DNA of 64,000 bases from Brevibacterium marinum (GCF_011927955.1 NZ_JAATJN010000001.1:4030001-4094000), one strand, 5' to 3'. Positions 17,733 through 28,311 are shown, counted from the first letter of the stretch. Notes: generated from the sequence alone by a model not told the origin. A program made the numbers and translations.

Positions 17733-18629
17733 ATGGAGCTGCGACACTTCGCTGCGTTCACCGCTGTGGCTCAGGAGCTGCATTTCGGGCGGGCCGCTGA
17801 GGCTCTGCACATCGCCCAGCCTGCATTGAGCCAGATGATCCGCTCGCTCGAGAGGGATCTGGGTGTCCAGCTCTTCGAACGCACCACGCGCCGGGTCAGG
17901 CTCACCTCCTCGGGGGAAGCGCTGCTCGAACCCGCACAGGCGATTCAGGCTCAGGTCGACGGGGCCAGACGCATCGCTCGGGCCGCGCAAGAAGGAGTGG
18001 TCGGACGTGTGCGGATCGGCTTCGGCGGCAGCAGCGGCTACTCGATCCTGTCCCGGCTCTCTCGCGAGGTGGCCAGTCGGCAGCCGGGAATCAGCCTCGA
18101 CCTGCAGCCGCAGACGTATTCGGGCGAGGCCGCTCTGGCAGTCCGCGATGGACTGATGGATCTGGCGATCGTCAGTCCGCCCTCGCCGGCCGGTGTCGAT
18201 GTCCATGTCATCCGGCAGGAACGAGTCATGGTCGCCGTCCCCGCCGGCCACGACCTCGCCGACAGGGACCTCGTGTCGATGGCTGATCTCGCCGAGCAGC
18301 CGTTCATCTCCTACGCGCCGTCGCATGGTTCGCAGGTACGCGAGGTGATGATGCGCCTGGCCGACGAGGCGGGATTCCTCCCACACATCGCCCAGGAAGC
18401 GCCCGACCCCTACAGCCTGCTCGCCCTGGTCGGCGCACAGATCGGGATCGCGATCGTCGTCGAGTCCTCCGACCACATCCGCATCGACGGCGTCACCTAT
18501 ATTCCGCTCGCCGAGGGTGGAGATGCGTTCACACTGGCACTCGGGTGGCGCCGCAACAACCCTTCGGAGGCCCTGGCGCGGGTGATCGAGATCGTCCGCG
18601 AGATCCTGCCGGAGGCGGCTGAGGAGTGA
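17733..18629 (+). CDS. LysR family transcriptional regulator
   Basis: 298 residues. The N-terminal helix-turn-helix is classic (MELRHFAAFTAVAQELHFGRAAEALHIAQPALSQMIRSLERDLG), followed by a linker helix and a substrate-binding-like effector domain (about 90-295). ATG 17733 has GGGAGG 8 nt upstream, better than the open extension from 17568. It is divergent from the MHS operon and probably activates it with an acid or CoA-ester inducer. A methyltransferase gene follows at a 4-bp gap. Confidence 0.92.
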   Translation: MELRHFAAFTAVAQELHFGRAAEALHIAQPALSQMIRSLERDLGVQLFERTTRRVRLTSSGEALLEPAQAIQAQVDGARRIARAAQEGVVGRVRIGFGGSSGYSILSRLSREVASRQPGISLDLQPQTYSGEAALAVRDGLMDLAIVSPPSPAGVDVHVIRQERVMVAVPAGHDLADRDLVSMADLAEQPFISYAPSHGSQVREVMMRLADEAGFLPHIAQEAPDPYSLLALVGAQIGIAIVVESSDHIRIDGVTYIPLAEGGDAFTLALGWRRNNPSEALARVIEIVREILPEAAEE

Positions 18630-18633
18630 GTCT

Positions 18634-19257
18634 ATGACAGCATCGAGAAATCTTGAAGACTATGCTGCGAAGATGCGCGAATATGTGCAGTCGGGGTCCG
18701 ACCTGGAGGTCGACGTGCGCTTCGTCGATATGCTCGCAGATCGCGCATCTCGCATACTCGACATCGGGTGTGGAATCGGCAGCGCTGTCAATGGGCTGCG
18801 AGTCAAGGGCCATGGGGCTTATGGAATCGACCCGAGTTCCGAGGTTCTGACCGTCGCCGGCGAGCTCTACGACCCGGCGTGGTTCCGTCGCATAGGTGCC
18901 GCTGACATCTCGACTGAGACGCTGGTCGACGAAGGACTGCCGCAGAGCTTCGACCTCGTCCTCATGTCCGGCAATGTACCCGCGTTCATTCCAGACCTGG
19001 ATGATGCGGTCGCTCGGATCGCGGAGGTTCTTCGGCCCGGCGGCCTGCTCATCATCGGGACAAGCACACATGCACGAGGTGGGCCGAGCGATCAGGATTC
19101 TGCGTGCGCGGCCGCGGACCTTCAGGTCGAGCATCGATTCGGCGATTGGCACCTCGGGTCGTTCGACCATGGCTCGCCGTGGTCGGTCAGTGTCTTCTCC
19201 CGCCCAGGAGCCGGGCCGCACCACGGTTCGCCGGATGGGATGTTCGTCCTCCGGTAA
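18634..19257 (+). CDS. Class I SAM-dependent methyltransferase
   Basis: 207 residues. Motif I ILDIGCGIGSAVN (about 41-53) and the acidic loop GIDPSSEVL bind S-adenosylmethionine. VLRPGGLLIIGT is the conserved post-motif strand. The substrate is unknown. It begins 4 nt after the LysR stop with GGAG overlapping that stop, so the two genes are coupled. It has no obvious tie to the glutarate operon. Its sequence is less GC-biased than its neighbours, with more ATA, TAT and AAT codons near the start. Confidence 0.83.
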   Translation: MTASRNLEDYAAKMREYVQSGSDLEVDVRFVDMLADRASRILDIGCGIGSAVNGLRVKGHGAYGIDPSSEVLTVAGELYDPAWFRRIGAADISTETLVDEGLPQSFDLVLMSGNVPAFIPDLDDAVARIAEVLRPGGLLIIGTSTHARGGPSDQDSACAAADLQVEHRFGDWHLGSFDHGSPWSVSVFSRPGAGPHHGSPDGMFVLR

Positions 19258-19343
19258 CACCGTCTGACGCCTCGCGAGTTACTTCAGCACGGGCGGCTGC
19301 AGGTGGGACGATCACATGCTGCCCGCTGCGGGCCCGGCGATTC

Positions 19344-20759
19344 CTACCAGGCGATCACGTGGGGGACGCTTACGTGCTTGAGCCCCTCGAGCCCGAACTC
19401 GAGGCCGAAGCCCGACTTCTTCACGCCGCCGAAGGGGATGCGCGGATCCACGGCGCCGTGCTTGTTGATCCAAGTCGTTCCCGCCTCCAGCCGGGCCGCG
19501 ACCTTCTTGCATTCTTCGAGGTCGCCGCCCCAGACGGAGGAGCCGAGTCCGACTTCGAGTTCATTGGCCCAGCCGATGGCCTGTTCGAGATCGGAATATC
19601 TGATGATCGGCAGGACGGGGCCGAACTGCTCCTCGGCGACCAGCGGGTTGTCGTTGTCGATGTCGGCGACGAGCGTGGTCGGGTAGAAGTAGCCCGGCTG
19701 CTCGGCCTGCGGGTCGCCGCCGGTGAGCACGCGAGCTCCACCGTCCTTGGCCGCCTGGACGAGCCCGGCGACGATGTCGTACTGCTGCTTGTTCTGCAGC
19801 GGTCCCAGCACGTTCTCCTCTTCGAGACCCACACCCATGGGTGACTGCTCGGCCACCTCGACGAGGGCGTCGCAGACCTGGTCGTAGAGGGAATCGGGTA
19901 CGTAGAGGCGCTTCATCGCGGCACAGGTCTGACCGGTATTGATGAACGCACCCCAGAACAGATCACCGGCAATGGCGGCGGGATCGGCGTCCTCGAGCAC
20001 GATCCCCGCATCGTTGCCGCCCAGCTCCAGCGTCAGCCTGGCCAGAGTGTCCGCAGCCGAGCGCATGATGGCCTGACCGGTCTTCGTCGAGCCGGTGAAC
20101 ATGATCTTGTCCACATCCGCATGGGAGGTCAGTGCCGCCCCGACCTCCCCGGAGCCGGGAACCGCGGTGAGGACGTCTGCGGGCAGGACCTGATTGACCA
20201 CCGCGACGAGTGCCTGCACCGACAGCGGTGTGTACTCGGAGGGCTTGAGGACGACGGTGTTGCCCATCTTCAGTGAGGGAGCGAACTGCCAGACCGAGAT
20301 CATCATCGGCCAGTTCCAGGGACCGACCGCACCGACGACGCCGATGGGTCCGTAGTGGAGCTCGGCGTGGGTGTCCTCATCGTCGACGAGGACCTCGGGT
20401 TCGAGTTCGAAGGCGGCGTTGGCGCGCAGCCATGCGGCGCAGGCGCCGACCTCGAAGCGGGCGTTGGGCCCGTTGAGCGGCTTGCCCTGCTCGCGCGAGA
20501 GCAGTTCGGCCAGCGCCTCGGCGGAGGCCTCGATCGCATCGGCGGCCCGATTCAGCAGCTCGCTGCGGTCCTTCGAGGTCCGTCCTGCCCAGTCCGGCTG
20601 GACCTTGCGGGCGCCGGCGACGGCGGTGTCGATGTCGGCTGTGCTCCCCTCACGGGTGCGGCCGACGATCTCGCCGGTGGCGGGGTCGAGCAGTTCACGT
20701 CCATGGGAGTCCTCGATGGACGAGCGCAGTCCTGCGAAAGTGGTGAAATCGGTGCTCAT
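19344..20759 (-). CDS. Aldehyde dehydrogenase family protein
   Basis: 471-residue NAD(P)+ aldehyde dehydrogenase. The catalytic residues are Asn149 (GPWNWP), Glu245 (LELGGN) and Cys279 (NTGQTC), with C-terminal PFGGVKKSGFG. It oxidises an aldehyde to a carboxylate in the cytosol. In this setting, behind an amine/amino-acid permease and close to a copper amine oxidase and a FeaR-like AraC gene, it probably oxidises the aldehyde made from an amine (phenylacetaldehyde, aminoaldehyde or similar). It is separated from the permease by a small tandem repeat array. Confidence 0.9.
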   Translation of the reverse strand: MSTDFTTFAGLRSSIEDSHGRELLDPATGEIVGRTREGSTADIDTAVAGARKVQPDWAGRTSKDRSELLNRAADAIEASAEALAELLSREQGKPLNGPNARFEVGACAAWLRANAAFELEPEVLVDDEDTHAELHYGPIGVVGAVGPWNWPMMISVWQFAPSLKMGNTVVLKPSEYTPLSVQALVAVVNQVLPADVLTAVPGSGEVGAALTSHADVDKIMFTGSTKTGQAIMRSAADTLARLTLELGGNDAGIVLEDADPAAIAGDLFWGAFINTGQTCAAMKRLYVPDSLYDQVCDALVEVAEQSPMGVGLEEENVLGPLQNKQQYDIVAGLVQAAKDGGARVLTGGDPQAEQPGYFYPTTLVADIDNDNPLVAEEQFGPVLPIIRYSDLEQAIGWANELEVGLGSSVWGGDLEECKKVAARLEAGTTWINKHGAVDPRIPFGGVKKSGFGLEFGLEGLKHVSVPHVIAW

Positions 20760-20777
20760 GATTCTCCTTTTCTGGGG

Positions 20778-20834
20778 GTGTGCGTAATCGTGGTGTGTGT
20801 GCGTGATCGCGGGGTGTGTGCGTGATCGCGGGGT
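20778..20834. repeat. Three copies of a 19-bp tandem repeat between permease and aldehyde dehydrogenase
   Basis: Units start at 20778, 20797 and 20816. Copies 2 and 3 are identical (GTGTGCGTGATCGCGGGGT) and copy 1 differs at a few bases. The array fills the short gap between the permease stop and the dehydrogenase ribosome site, so it lies in the intercistronic mRNA. Confidence 0.85.
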
Positions 20835-20840
20835 GGACTC

Positions 20841-22337
20841 TCAGCCCAGGCTTCCACCTGTTCCGATGCCTGCATAGCGCTGGGGGTTCCTCGACCGGAG
20901 GACGAGGGCCCAGACGGTGCCGAAGACTCCGGGCACCAGCACAATGGCGGGCAGCAGCCAGAAGAGCACCGAGGCGCCTTCGAGGCCGATGAGGACGTTG
21001 AAGTTGATGACGATGGAGACGAAGAGGACGATCAGCCCGACCGCCGAGAGCCCGGGTGCGATGCCCCGCGTCCACAGCGAGTACTCCTCAGCATGCGAAC
21101 GGAGGAAGCCGACCACCGCGATGGCCGTCAGCGCCATGAGGAGTACGAGCCCGAAGGCGCCCATGTTCGTCAGCCAGGTGAACAGTGTGACGACGGGAAA
21201 CAGCGGATCCTCACTGCCGGATCCGGCGATCGCGAAGACGAGGATGACGATGAGGGCCAGAGCCGACTGGGCCAGGGAGCCGGCGATGGGGGCACCCGAA
21301 CGACGTGAGGTTCTGGCCAGGAGCTTCGGCAGCACCCGGTCACGGCCGAGGGCGAAGAAGTAGCGGGCGACGATGTTGTGGAAGGCTACGAGCGCGGCCA
21401 GCAGCGAGGTGAGGAAGAGCAGGTTCGCGAGGTCGACGAACCACACCGGACCATGTTCTCTCAGGAAGACGAACATGAGGTCGGGCCCGAACTCCTGGGA
21501 GCGTCCGACGACGTTCGAGGCGCCCTCGGCGACGGTCATTGCCCAGGCGGAGAACGCATAGAAGACGGCGATGACGGACACCGCGATGATCGTCGCCCGC
21601 CCTGCCGTGCGCTTGGGGTCCTTGACCTCTTCGTTGTAGATCGCCCCCGATTCGAACCCCATGAACGCGGCGATCGAGAAGGCCAGGGCGGCACCGACCC
21701 CCGGAGCGAAAAGCTGGTCCGGCAGCATCCCGTCGGCAGTGACGCCTTCGGGGCTGTGGGCAAAGCCGATGATGTCGAAGACGATGACGATGAGAAACTC
21801 GGTGCCGACGATGACCCCGAGGACCTTCGCGGAGAAGTCGACCCTCAAGACACCCATGATTCCGACGATCACCCAGGCGATCAGTGCGCAGACCCACCAA
21901 GTCACCTGCAGACCGAACAGCGAGTCGAGGAAGGAGGAGAAGACGAAGCCGAACATTCCCGCGATGCCGATCTGCATCGAATTGTAGGCCACGAGCGCGG
22001 TCAGCGCCGCTCCCATTCCCACAGGCTTGCCCAGCCCCTTGGAGATATAGGCGAAGAAGGCACCGGCGTTGTGCACGTGCCGACTCATCGCCGCATAGCC
22101 GATCGCGAAGAGGACGAGGATGATGCCCAGGACGATGAACGACAGCGGGATCCCCAGCAGCCCGGTGACCGCGAAGTTGCTCGGGACTCCGCCTGCGACC
22201 ACGGTCAGCGGCGCCGAGGCGGCGATGATCATGAAGACGAGCGCGAGAGTGCCGATGCGGCGGGAGTCGAGCCCCGTGGCGCCCGGTTCGCCGGAGATGC
22301 CGGTCGACTCGCTTCCGATGCCGAGATTCACGCCCAT
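20841..22337 (-). CDS. APC superfamily amino acid/amine permease
   Basis: 498 residues with 12 predicted membrane helices. The first helix IIAASAPLTVVAGGVPSNFAVTG and the later FMGFESGAIYNEEVKDPKRTAGRA are typical of APC transporters for amino acids and amines. It should import the substrate for the downstream aldehyde dehydrogenase route. It lies 119 bp downstream of the AraC gene and 81 bp upstream of the dehydrogenase, all on the minus strand. Confidence 0.9.
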   Translation of the reverse strand: MGVNLGIGSESTGISGEPGATGLDSRRIGTLALVFMIIAASAPLTVVAGGVPSNFAVTGLLGIPLSFIVLGIILVLFAIGYAAMSRHVHNAGAFFAYISKGLGKPVGMGAALTALVAYNSMQIGIAGMFGFVFSSFLDSLFGLQVTWWVCALIAWVIVGIMGVLRVDFSAKVLGVIVGTEFLIVIVFDIIGFAHSPEGVTADGMLPDQLFAPGVGAALAFSIAAFMGFESGAIYNEEVKDPKRTAGRATIIAVSVIAVFYAFSAWAMTVAEGASNVVGRSQEFGPDLMFVFLREHGPVWFVDLANLLFLTSLLAALVAFHNIVARYFFALGRDRVLPKLLARTSRRSGAPIAGSLAQSALALIVILVFAIAGSGSEDPLFPVVTLFTWLTNMGAFGLVLLMALTAIAVVGFLRSHAEEYSLWTRGIAPGLSAVGLIVLFVSIVINFNVLIGLEGASVLFWLLPAIVLVPGVFGTVWALVLRSRNPQRYAGIGTGGSLG

Positions 22338-22456
22338 GTGATTCCCCTTACGATAGTGGCTGTACCATCAGGTTCTCTCATCGGCTGTGCGCGTGTCTTG
22401 GCTCTGTGGGCACGGCTCTTGACGTTCGGCGCAGTTCCAGAAGCCGCGGGGCGCAC

Positions 22457-23389
22457 TCAGTTCAGGGAGTTCCGTCGGAACTGAGCCGGCGGGCTGCCGA
22501 CAACGCTGCGGAAGAGCCGGGAGAAATGAGCCGGGTCGCTCAGGCCCCACCGGGCGCCGATTGCGGCGACCGGCACCTGAGCCTGCAGTGGGTCGGCGAG
22601 GTCCTGACGACAGCGAGCGATCCGACGGCGGCGGATCTCGCCGGATACGGTGTCGCCGCTGCCTTCGAAGACCTGGTGAAGGGCACGGACCGACATGAAA
22701 TGTGCGGCGGCGATCGTCGACGGCGACAGCAGCGGGTCGGCGAGGTTGGCGTCGATGTGACCGGTGATCTCCGCCCACAGCCGCTGCCTCTCCCCCGGCA
22801 CCTCCGCCTCGGCGAGTTCATCGGCCATGACGGTGGTGAGCAGGTCGACGACGTTGCCGGCCAACCGGACGCCCACCGATCTGCCGAGTGTGGGCAGCAT
22901 CGCCCCGGCCTGAGTGATGATCTGCGTGGCGACGGCTCCGAGCTGATGCTCGGCGCCGATCGAGGTGGCGGTGAGCTGACGGACGGTGTCGGAGGGCAGG
23001 TTGACCCGCGACTGCGGGAACATCATCACATAGGAGGAGAAGTCGCTGTCGAAGCTCAGCGTGTAGGGGCGTGAGGTGTCGTAGATCGCCAGCGAACCCG
23101 GTGCCAGAGACACCTCACGACCGTCCTGGATGAGCAGCCCGTGCCCCTTGAGCTGGAGAGAGACCTTGTAGTAGCTGCTCGCAGTGTCGGCCCTGATGAG
23201 GTCGGGTGTACGCAGCACGGCGTGAGGGTTGGCGCCGATGTGGGACATGACGACGGAGTCGTAGTCGCGGGCGCTGATCGCTCCCCGGAAGCCGCCGCGA
23301 CGCTGGGGCTCGGTGTCCAGCGGCACGAACGAGTCCGAGACGAGGGACTTCCATCCGTCGAAGTCCGAGGCTGTGCTCTCCAATAACAT
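22457..23389 (-). CDS. AraC family regulator (FeaR-like architecture)
   Basis: 310 residues. The N-terminal half is an AraC-binding-like domain ([28 protein letters not shown] region). The C-terminal 100 residues hold the double helix-turn-helix ([22 protein letters not shown], then [23 protein letters not shown]). FeaR of enteric bacteria, the activator of aromatic amine oxidase and aldehyde dehydrogenase genes, has this layout. Located upstream of permease and aldehyde dehydrogenase, it probably activates them. The ligand is not known. Confidence 0.88.
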   Translation of the reverse strand: MLLESTASDFDGWKSLVSDSFVPLDTEPQRRGGFRGAISARDYDSVVMSHIGANPHAVLRTPDLIRADTASSYYKVSLQLKGHGLLIQDGREVSLAPGSLAIYDTSRPYTLSFDSDFSSYVMMFPQSRVNLPSDTVRQLTATSIGAEHQLGAVATQIITQAGAMLPTLGRSVGVRLAGNVVDLLTTVMADELAEAEVPGERQRLWAEITGHIDANLADPLLSPSTIAAAHFMSVRALHQVFEGSGDTVSGEIRRRRIARCRQDLADPLQAQVPVAAIGARWGLSDPAHFSRLFRSVVGSPPAQFRRNSLN

Positions 23390-23485
23390 CTTCGTCCTCT
23401 GCCGAAACGACTGATCGGCGACCTCTGTGCCGGCGACCGCTTGGCGCTCACTCTATCCCCAACCACGCGGGGAGTCACGAGCAGT

Positions 23486-24103
23486 TCAGGATTGACCGAC
23501 CGATTGGTCGTGATCGACCGACATCCGGGCGACGACATAGTCGAGCTGGCTGCGGAGCCCGGCGAAGTCGAAGGTCCCACCGCCGATGATCGCGGTGGTC
23601 TGTGCTCCGAGCAGGTACGTCAGCAGCACATCGGCCGCCGGCTCGAGGACCACCTCGGCGGCCAATTCCCCGTCGTCGTCGGCCTGGCGCAGCCAGCCGA
23701 GGATCCACGTGCGCCACAGGGCCATGGTCTCACGTGTGGTGCGGGCATGATCGGGACTCTGCGCGACCTCGGCGAGGAAGGACAGCACGACCCGAGCCTC
23801 GTCGTGGAGTTCGGGAGTGATCGGAAGGACCTCGTGGGCGAAGGCCCGCAGCGCAGGGACGCCCCGCAGATGCGCGGTCGAGAGTTCGACGCGGCGGTTC
23901 GTGGCCGCGAAGACGAAGAGGTAAGTGGCGGCGAGCAGGTCGGATTTGGAGGCGAAATAGGATTTGATCGCGCCATTGGCGAACCCGGCCTCGGCAGCGA
24001 TGTCGCGCATCGTCGCCCCGGCCAGCCCCTGGCGGACGATGATGCGCAGGGTCGCGGCGACGAGTTCGCGGCGACGCTGGTCATGATCCACGATCTTGGG
24101 CAT
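23486..24103 (-). CDS. TetR family transcriptional regulator
   Basis: 205 residues. The N-terminal TetR helix-turn-helix is [38 protein letters not shown]-terminal all-helical ligand domain follows, with no Cys-rich or metal-site features. It is divergent from the copper amine oxidase gene, with 93 bp between them holding an inverted repeat, so it probably represses that gene and itself. Confidence 0.9.
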   Translation of the reverse strand: MPKIVDHDQRRRELVAATLRIIVRQGLAGATMRDIAAEAGFANGAIKSYFASKSDLLAATYLFVFAATNRRVELSTAHLRGVPALRAFAHEVLPITPELHDEARVVLSFLAEVAQSPDHARTTRETMALWRTWILGWLRQADDDGELAAEVVLEPAADVLLTYLLGAQTTAIIGGGTFDFAGLRSQLDYVVARMSVDHDQSVGQS

Positions 24104-24124
24104 GCTCTCTCCGGTCTCCTGCTC

Positions 24125-24166
24125 TTGACTTTATTTTCTCCAAGCGTAGGTTATTACGTGAGTCAA
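24125..24166 (+). promoter_or_regulatory. Promoter and inverted repeat before the amine oxidase gene
   Basis: TTGACT (24125-24130) lies 16 bp before TAGGTT (24147-24152), a good -35/-10 pair for the amine oxidase. AGTCAA at 24161-24166 is the exact reverse complement of the -35 box, so the two form a dyad around the promoter that could bind the divergent TetR protein. The island is AT-rich. Confidence 0.5.
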
Positions 24167-24196
24167 CACACATATCCTCGCTGCAAAGGTGCACAC

Positions 24197-26140
24197 ATGT
24201 CCTGCCATTCCACTCCCGCCGGGCTTACCCCGTTCTCGCTGCCGACCGAGGACGAGATCACGACAGTGACGTCGGTGATCCGCGATGCCGGGCACTTCCC
24301 CGCCGAGGCGCGACTGACCTACGTCGGTCTGCTCGATCCCGTCCGCGGCCAGGACCGCACCGTCGACGAGGTGGACCGTCGTTTCCGTGCCCTCGTCCTC
24401 GACAAGTCCGCCGGCACGGCCCGTGACATCATCGTCTCCGCGACGCATGCGCGCCTCGATTCCGTGACCGAGGTGGACTCCACCACAGACGGCGAGTTCC
24501 CCGTCATGGAGGAGGAATTCGAGCTCGTCGAGGAGGTCCTCGCCGCCGATCCGACGTGGCAGGAGATCCTCTCTCGTCGTGGCCTGCCCGTGGAACAGGT
24601 CCGTGTCGCACCGCTTTCGGCCGGCGTCTTCGAATATCCGGAGGAGTCGGGCAGGCGGATTCTGCGCGGGCTCGCCTTCCACCAGCAGCACGAGTCCGAT
24701 TCCGCCTGGGCGCACCCCATCGACGGACTCGTCGCCTATGTCGATGTCACCAACAAGTCCGTCGACCAGATCCTCGACCTCGAGGACGTGCCGGTGCCCG
24801 GCGAGCACGGCAACTACACGGATCCGGAGCTGACCGGTCCGGTGCGCACCACGCAGAAGCCGATCGAGATCACCCAACCCCAGGGGCCCAGCTTCACCCT
24901 GTCCGGGGGCAATCACATCGAATGGGAGAAATGGTCATTCGACGTCGGCTTCGACATGCGTGAGGGTCTCGTCCTGCACAACATCGCCTTCAGAGACGGC
25001 GAGACCACCCGCACGATCCTCGACCGGGCCGCGATCGCGGAGATGGTCGTGCCCTACGGCGACCCCTCGCCGGTGCGGTCCTGGCAGAACTACTTCGACA
25101 CCGGCGAATACCTCGTCGGACAGTGGGCGAACTCGCTCGAGCTGGGGTGTGACTGCCTGGGCGACATCACGTACCTGTCACCGTGGGTGGCGAACAACCT
25201 CGGCGAACCTCGACAGATCAAGAACGGGGTCTGCATGCACGAGGAGGATGCCTCAATCCTGGCCAAGCACTATGACCTGTGGTCGGACGTGGCCTACACC
25301 AGGCGCAATCGCCGCTTCGTCATCTCCTTCTTCACCACCGTCGGCAACTACGACTACGGCTTCTACTGGTACCTCTACCTCGACGGGACGATCGAGTTCG
25401 AGGCCAAGGCCACCGGCGTCGTCTTCACCTCGGCCCTGCCGAACGGCTCGAGTGATTTCGCCTCTGAGATCGCACCGGGACTCGGCGCCCCGTTCCACCA
25501 GCATCTCTTCGGGGCGCGCCTCGACTTCGCCCTCGACGGCGGCAAGTGCCGGGTCGAGGAGGAGGACGTCGTGCGCCTGCCGACCTCGCGGACCAACCCG
25601 CGCGGCAATGCCTTCAGCCGCAAGCGCACCGTGCTCGGCACAGAGCTGGCCGCCCAGCGCGACGCGTATCAGTCGAAGGCTCGGACCTGGGTCGTGTCGA
25701 ACTCGGATTCGGTCAACCGCCTCGGCGAGCCTGTCGGCTACAAACTGCATCCGATGGGTCTGCCCACACTGCTCGCGGCCGAGGACTCGTCCATCCACCG
25801 TCGGGCGACGTTCGCATCGAAGGCACTGTGGGTGACGCAGTATCACGAGGACGAGCGCTATCCGACCGGGGATTTCCCGAACCAGCACCCTGGCCATGCG
25901 GGCCTGCCGGCCTGGACGGCCGCCGACCGGAATGTCGACGGTGAGGACATCGTGGTCTGGCACAGTTTCGGACTCACACACTTCCCGCGCGTCGAGGACT
26001 GGCCGATCATGCCCGTCGACACCGTCGGGTTCAAACTGCGTCCCGAAGGCTTCTTCGACCGCTCCCCCGTCCTCGATGTGCCGGCGCCGGAGTCAGGCGG
26101 ACACTGCGAAACGGCCGGCGGCGGCTGCTGCGAGGAGTGA
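24197..26140 (+). CDS. Copper-containing primary amine oxidase
   Basis: 647 residues. It oxidises primary amines to aldehydes, giving ammonia and hydrogen peroxide. The topaquinone precursor is Tyr385 in NYDY (384-387). The catalytic base is Asp301 in YFDTGEY. The copper ligands are His434 and His436 (HQH) and His595 ([11 protein letters not shown]). All align with a +3 offset to the well-known Arthrobacter globiformis enzyme. The C-terminus is unusually Cys-rich ([14 protein letters not shown]). No signal peptide is seen. ATG 24197 has AAAGG 6 nt before it, and the frame is open far upstream only because it runs antisense through TetR. Confidence 0.94.
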   Translation: MSCHSTPAGLTPFSLPTEDEITTVTSVIRDAGHFPAEARLTYVGLLDPVRGQDRTVDEVDRRFRALVLDKSAGTARDIIVSATHARLDSVTEVDSTTDGEFPVMEEEFELVEEVLAADPTWQEILSRRGLPVEQVRVAPLSAGVFEYPEESGRRILRGLAFHQQHESDSAWAHPIDGLVAYVDVTNKSVDQILDLEDVPVPGEHGNYTDPELTGPVRTTQKPIEITQPQGPSFTLSGGNHIEWEKWSFDVGFDMREGLVLHNIAFRDGETTRTILDRAAIAEMVVPYGDPSPVRSWQNYFDTGEYLVGQWANSLELGCDCLGDITYLSPWVANNLGEPRQIKNGVCMHEEDASILAKHYDLWSDVAYTRRNRRFVISFFTTVGNYDYGFYWYLYLDGTIEFEAKATGVVFTSALPNGSSDFASEIAPGLGAPFHQHLFGARLDFALDGGKCRVEEEDVVRLPTSRTNPRGNAFSRKRTVLGTELAAQRDAYQSKARTWVVSNSDSVNRLGEPVGYKLHPMGLPTLLAAEDSSIHRRATFASKALWVTQYHEDERYPTGDFPNQHPGHAGLPAWTAADRNVDGEDIVVWHSFGLTHFPRVEDWPIMPVDTVGFKLRPEGFFDRSPVLDVPAPESGGHCETAGGGCCEE

Positions 26141-26142
26141 GC

Positions 26143-27793
26143 GTGGCTGAGTTCATCGTCGCCAACGGGCGCATCTTCACGAGCGATCCCTCGCAGCCGT
26201 GGGCCGAAGCCTTTGCGGTCAGGGATGGGAAGATCGGCGCGGTCGGCAGTCTCGAGGATGTGCGATCGTCAGCTGCCACCGCCGCCGAGGTGGTCGATCT
26301 CGACGGTCGGTTCGCCATGCCGGGCCTCGTCGACGTCCATGCCCACCTCGGGCTCGGCGGACGTCAGCTTGCGTTCGAACTGCAGGTTCTGCCCAGCGAT
26401 GGCGTTTCCGGAATCGCGGCGAAGGTCCGCGAGTGGCTCTCCGAGTTGGAGGCCGGCCAGTGGGTGGTCGGCGGAATCGTCGGATCGACCGTGATGGACG
26501 ATCTGACTCATCACGACCTGCGCACCCTCGACGAGGCGGCAGGCGGTCATCCCGTGCTTCTGCGCGATGACACGATGCACAACCGGTGGGTGAACTCTGC
26601 CGCGTTGGCGATCCTCGGCATCACGGAAGAGTCTGCCGATCCAGAGGGCGGGACGTATGTCCGCGACGCCGATGGGCGGCTCAACGGGGTTCTCACCGAG
26701 CTGGCGTGCGGTCCGGCAGAGGCAGCCGTCCTGGACGCGATCGAGGACGTGGCCGCCTACCACGCGAAGGCCATCGGCACCGCGGTGCAGACGCTGAACT
26801 CATTCGGCGTCACCGGCGTCCAGGAATCCGCGACGATGGACTATGCGCTGCGGACGCTGCACGATCTTGATTCGGCGGGCGATCTCACGGCGCATGTCGT
26901 GGCGTCGATGCCGGCTCAGCCGTTCCTCGAAGAGGGCATCACCGGTGAGGAACTGTACCTGGTCGGAGATGAGAACCACTCTGCTCATCTGCATCCGACC
27001 TTCGCCAAGTATGTGCTCGACGGTGTGCCGATGACTCGCACAGCGGCCTTGATCAATCCCTACCGGTGCCACCATCCCGACCGAGGATGATCCCAACTTC
27101 ACCGGCGAGCCGCTGTGGGATCCGGACGAGCTCATCGCATCGCTGCGAGCACTGGCCGATCGAGGCCTCAACGCAAAGCTGCACGCCACAGGCGATGGCG
27201 CGGTGAGGATGATCCTCGACGCCGTGGAGGTGGTTCGGAGGGACCACGGTTGGGACACTCGATTCCACATCGCCCATGTCGAGTATGTCCATGATGACGA
27301 TCTGGCTCGTTTCGCCCAGCTTCAGGTGGTCCCCGACGCCTCCCCGTATCTGTGGTTCCCCTCGGTGATGCAGGAGTCCATGGCCAAACAGGTCTCCGCT
27401 GAGACCTTCGAGCGCTCCTGGCCGCTGCGACGACTCATGGACTCCGGTGCGCTGGTCTCCTGCGGTTCGGACTGGCCGTGTGCAGCGCCGACGCCGGACC
27501 CCTGGACGGGCCTGGCCACGCTGATGACGCGGTCGAACCCCGATCCTGCGGTGACCGGTCAGCTCAATGCCGATGAGGCGCTGACGGTCGAGCAGGCTCT
27601 CGCGGCATTCACCCGCAATCCGGCTCAGGCCATGGGGTTGGGCGAGGTGACCGGCATGCTGCGCCCCGGAATGTCAGCCGACTTCATCGTGCTCGACAGG
27701 GACCCGTTCACCTCCTACCCGGCACAGCTGCATGAGACAGCGGTGCTGAGGACCTATTTCGCAGGAGATCTGGTCTACGCAGGGCGAGGGTGA
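26143..27793 (+). pseudogene. Amidohydrolase (YtcJ-like) gene broken by a 2-bp deletion
   Basis: A metal-dependent amidohydrolase of about 550 residues split across two frames. Part 1 (26143-27061) has the metal motif PGLVDVHAHLGLGG and YtcJ-like stretches (LLRDDTMHNRWVNSAAL). It then goes out of frame after INPY and stops at 27090. From 27062 the +1 frame continues without a gap (TGATIPTEDDPNFTGEPLW) through HIAHVEYV, SCGSDWP and the C-terminus at 27793. Restoring two bases near 27062 gives one uninterrupted frame whose length is a multiple of three. GTG 26143 has GAGGAG 6 nt upstream and starts just after the amine oxidase stop. A sequencing error is possible. Confidence 0.85.
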
Positions 27794-27816
27794 CCGACCT
27801 GAAGGCAGCCTGAGCC

Positions 27817-28116
27817 TCAGAGCTGACGGAAGAAGTCGTCCGTGGTCGCGTTGGGGTGCTTCGCCAGGGGTGTGACGTTGACGTTCATATAGGCGAACAT
27901 CGGGAATCCCTGGAAGACCGAGTGGAGGAAGTCGAGGTCGTCGACCTCGTACATCGAGTAATTGGAGTACTCCCCGACCACGCGCCAGATGCCCTTCATG
28001 ATTCCGCGTTCCTGAAGGTCGGCGGAGTAGGCCTTCTCCTTGACCTGGAAATCGGCTTTGGTCTCGTCCGACATCGACTCGGGGAATACGACGTCCATGC
28101 GTGCCAAGAACAGCAT
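27817..28116 (-). CDS. catC: Muconolactone delta-isomerase
   Basis: 99 residues, the usual length for this small cytosolic enzyme. It isomerises muconolactone to 3-oxoadipate enol-lactone in the catechol ortho-cleavage branch of the 3-oxoadipate pathway. The MLFLARMDVVFP start, the KAYSADLQERGIMKGIWRVVGEYSNYSMYEVDD core and FPMFAYMNVNVTPLAKHPN tail match CatC. AGGAGG lies 5 nt before the ATG. The other cat genes are not in the window, so it is a stray copy or its partners lie elsewhere. Confidence 0.88.
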   Translation of the reverse strand: MLFLARMDVVFPESMSDETKADFQVKEKAYSADLQERGIMKGIWRVVGEYSNYSMYEVDDLDFLHSVFQGFPMFAYMNVNVTPLAKHPNATTDDFFRQL

Positions 28117-28299
28117 ATGGTCCTCCTGCTCGGTTCAAGTGGGTGATTCGAGGGCCACTATAGACGCACACCGGGTGACGCAGGGCAATCGTCCACCAAC
28201 TCGACGCCGAAATTGACCCTGCGCGCACGGGCCACGGCACGACTTGCCAGTGCGCGCAGAGTTCCCGTCCGGTCACTGTCACACGGTGATTCGGGTCAT

Positions 28300-28305
28300 T
28301 AATCT
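28300..28305 (+). promoter_or_regulatory. -10 box of a leaderless promoter for the GMC oxidoreductase
   Basis: TAATCT, then 6 nt, then the ATG at 28312. No ribosome site is seen. CTGTCA about 18 bp upstream may serve as -35. Confidence 0.55.
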
Positions 28306-28311
28306 GTCCCC

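Noticed and set aside
20778..20834. Possible CRISPR array.
   Set aside because: The 19-bp units are directly adjacent without spacers, only three copies exist, and no cas genes are present.
23441..24196. A 252-residue N-terminal extension of the amine oxidase.
   Set aside because: It is antisense to the TetR gene, and the enzyme's conserved positions match known family numbering when the start is 24197.
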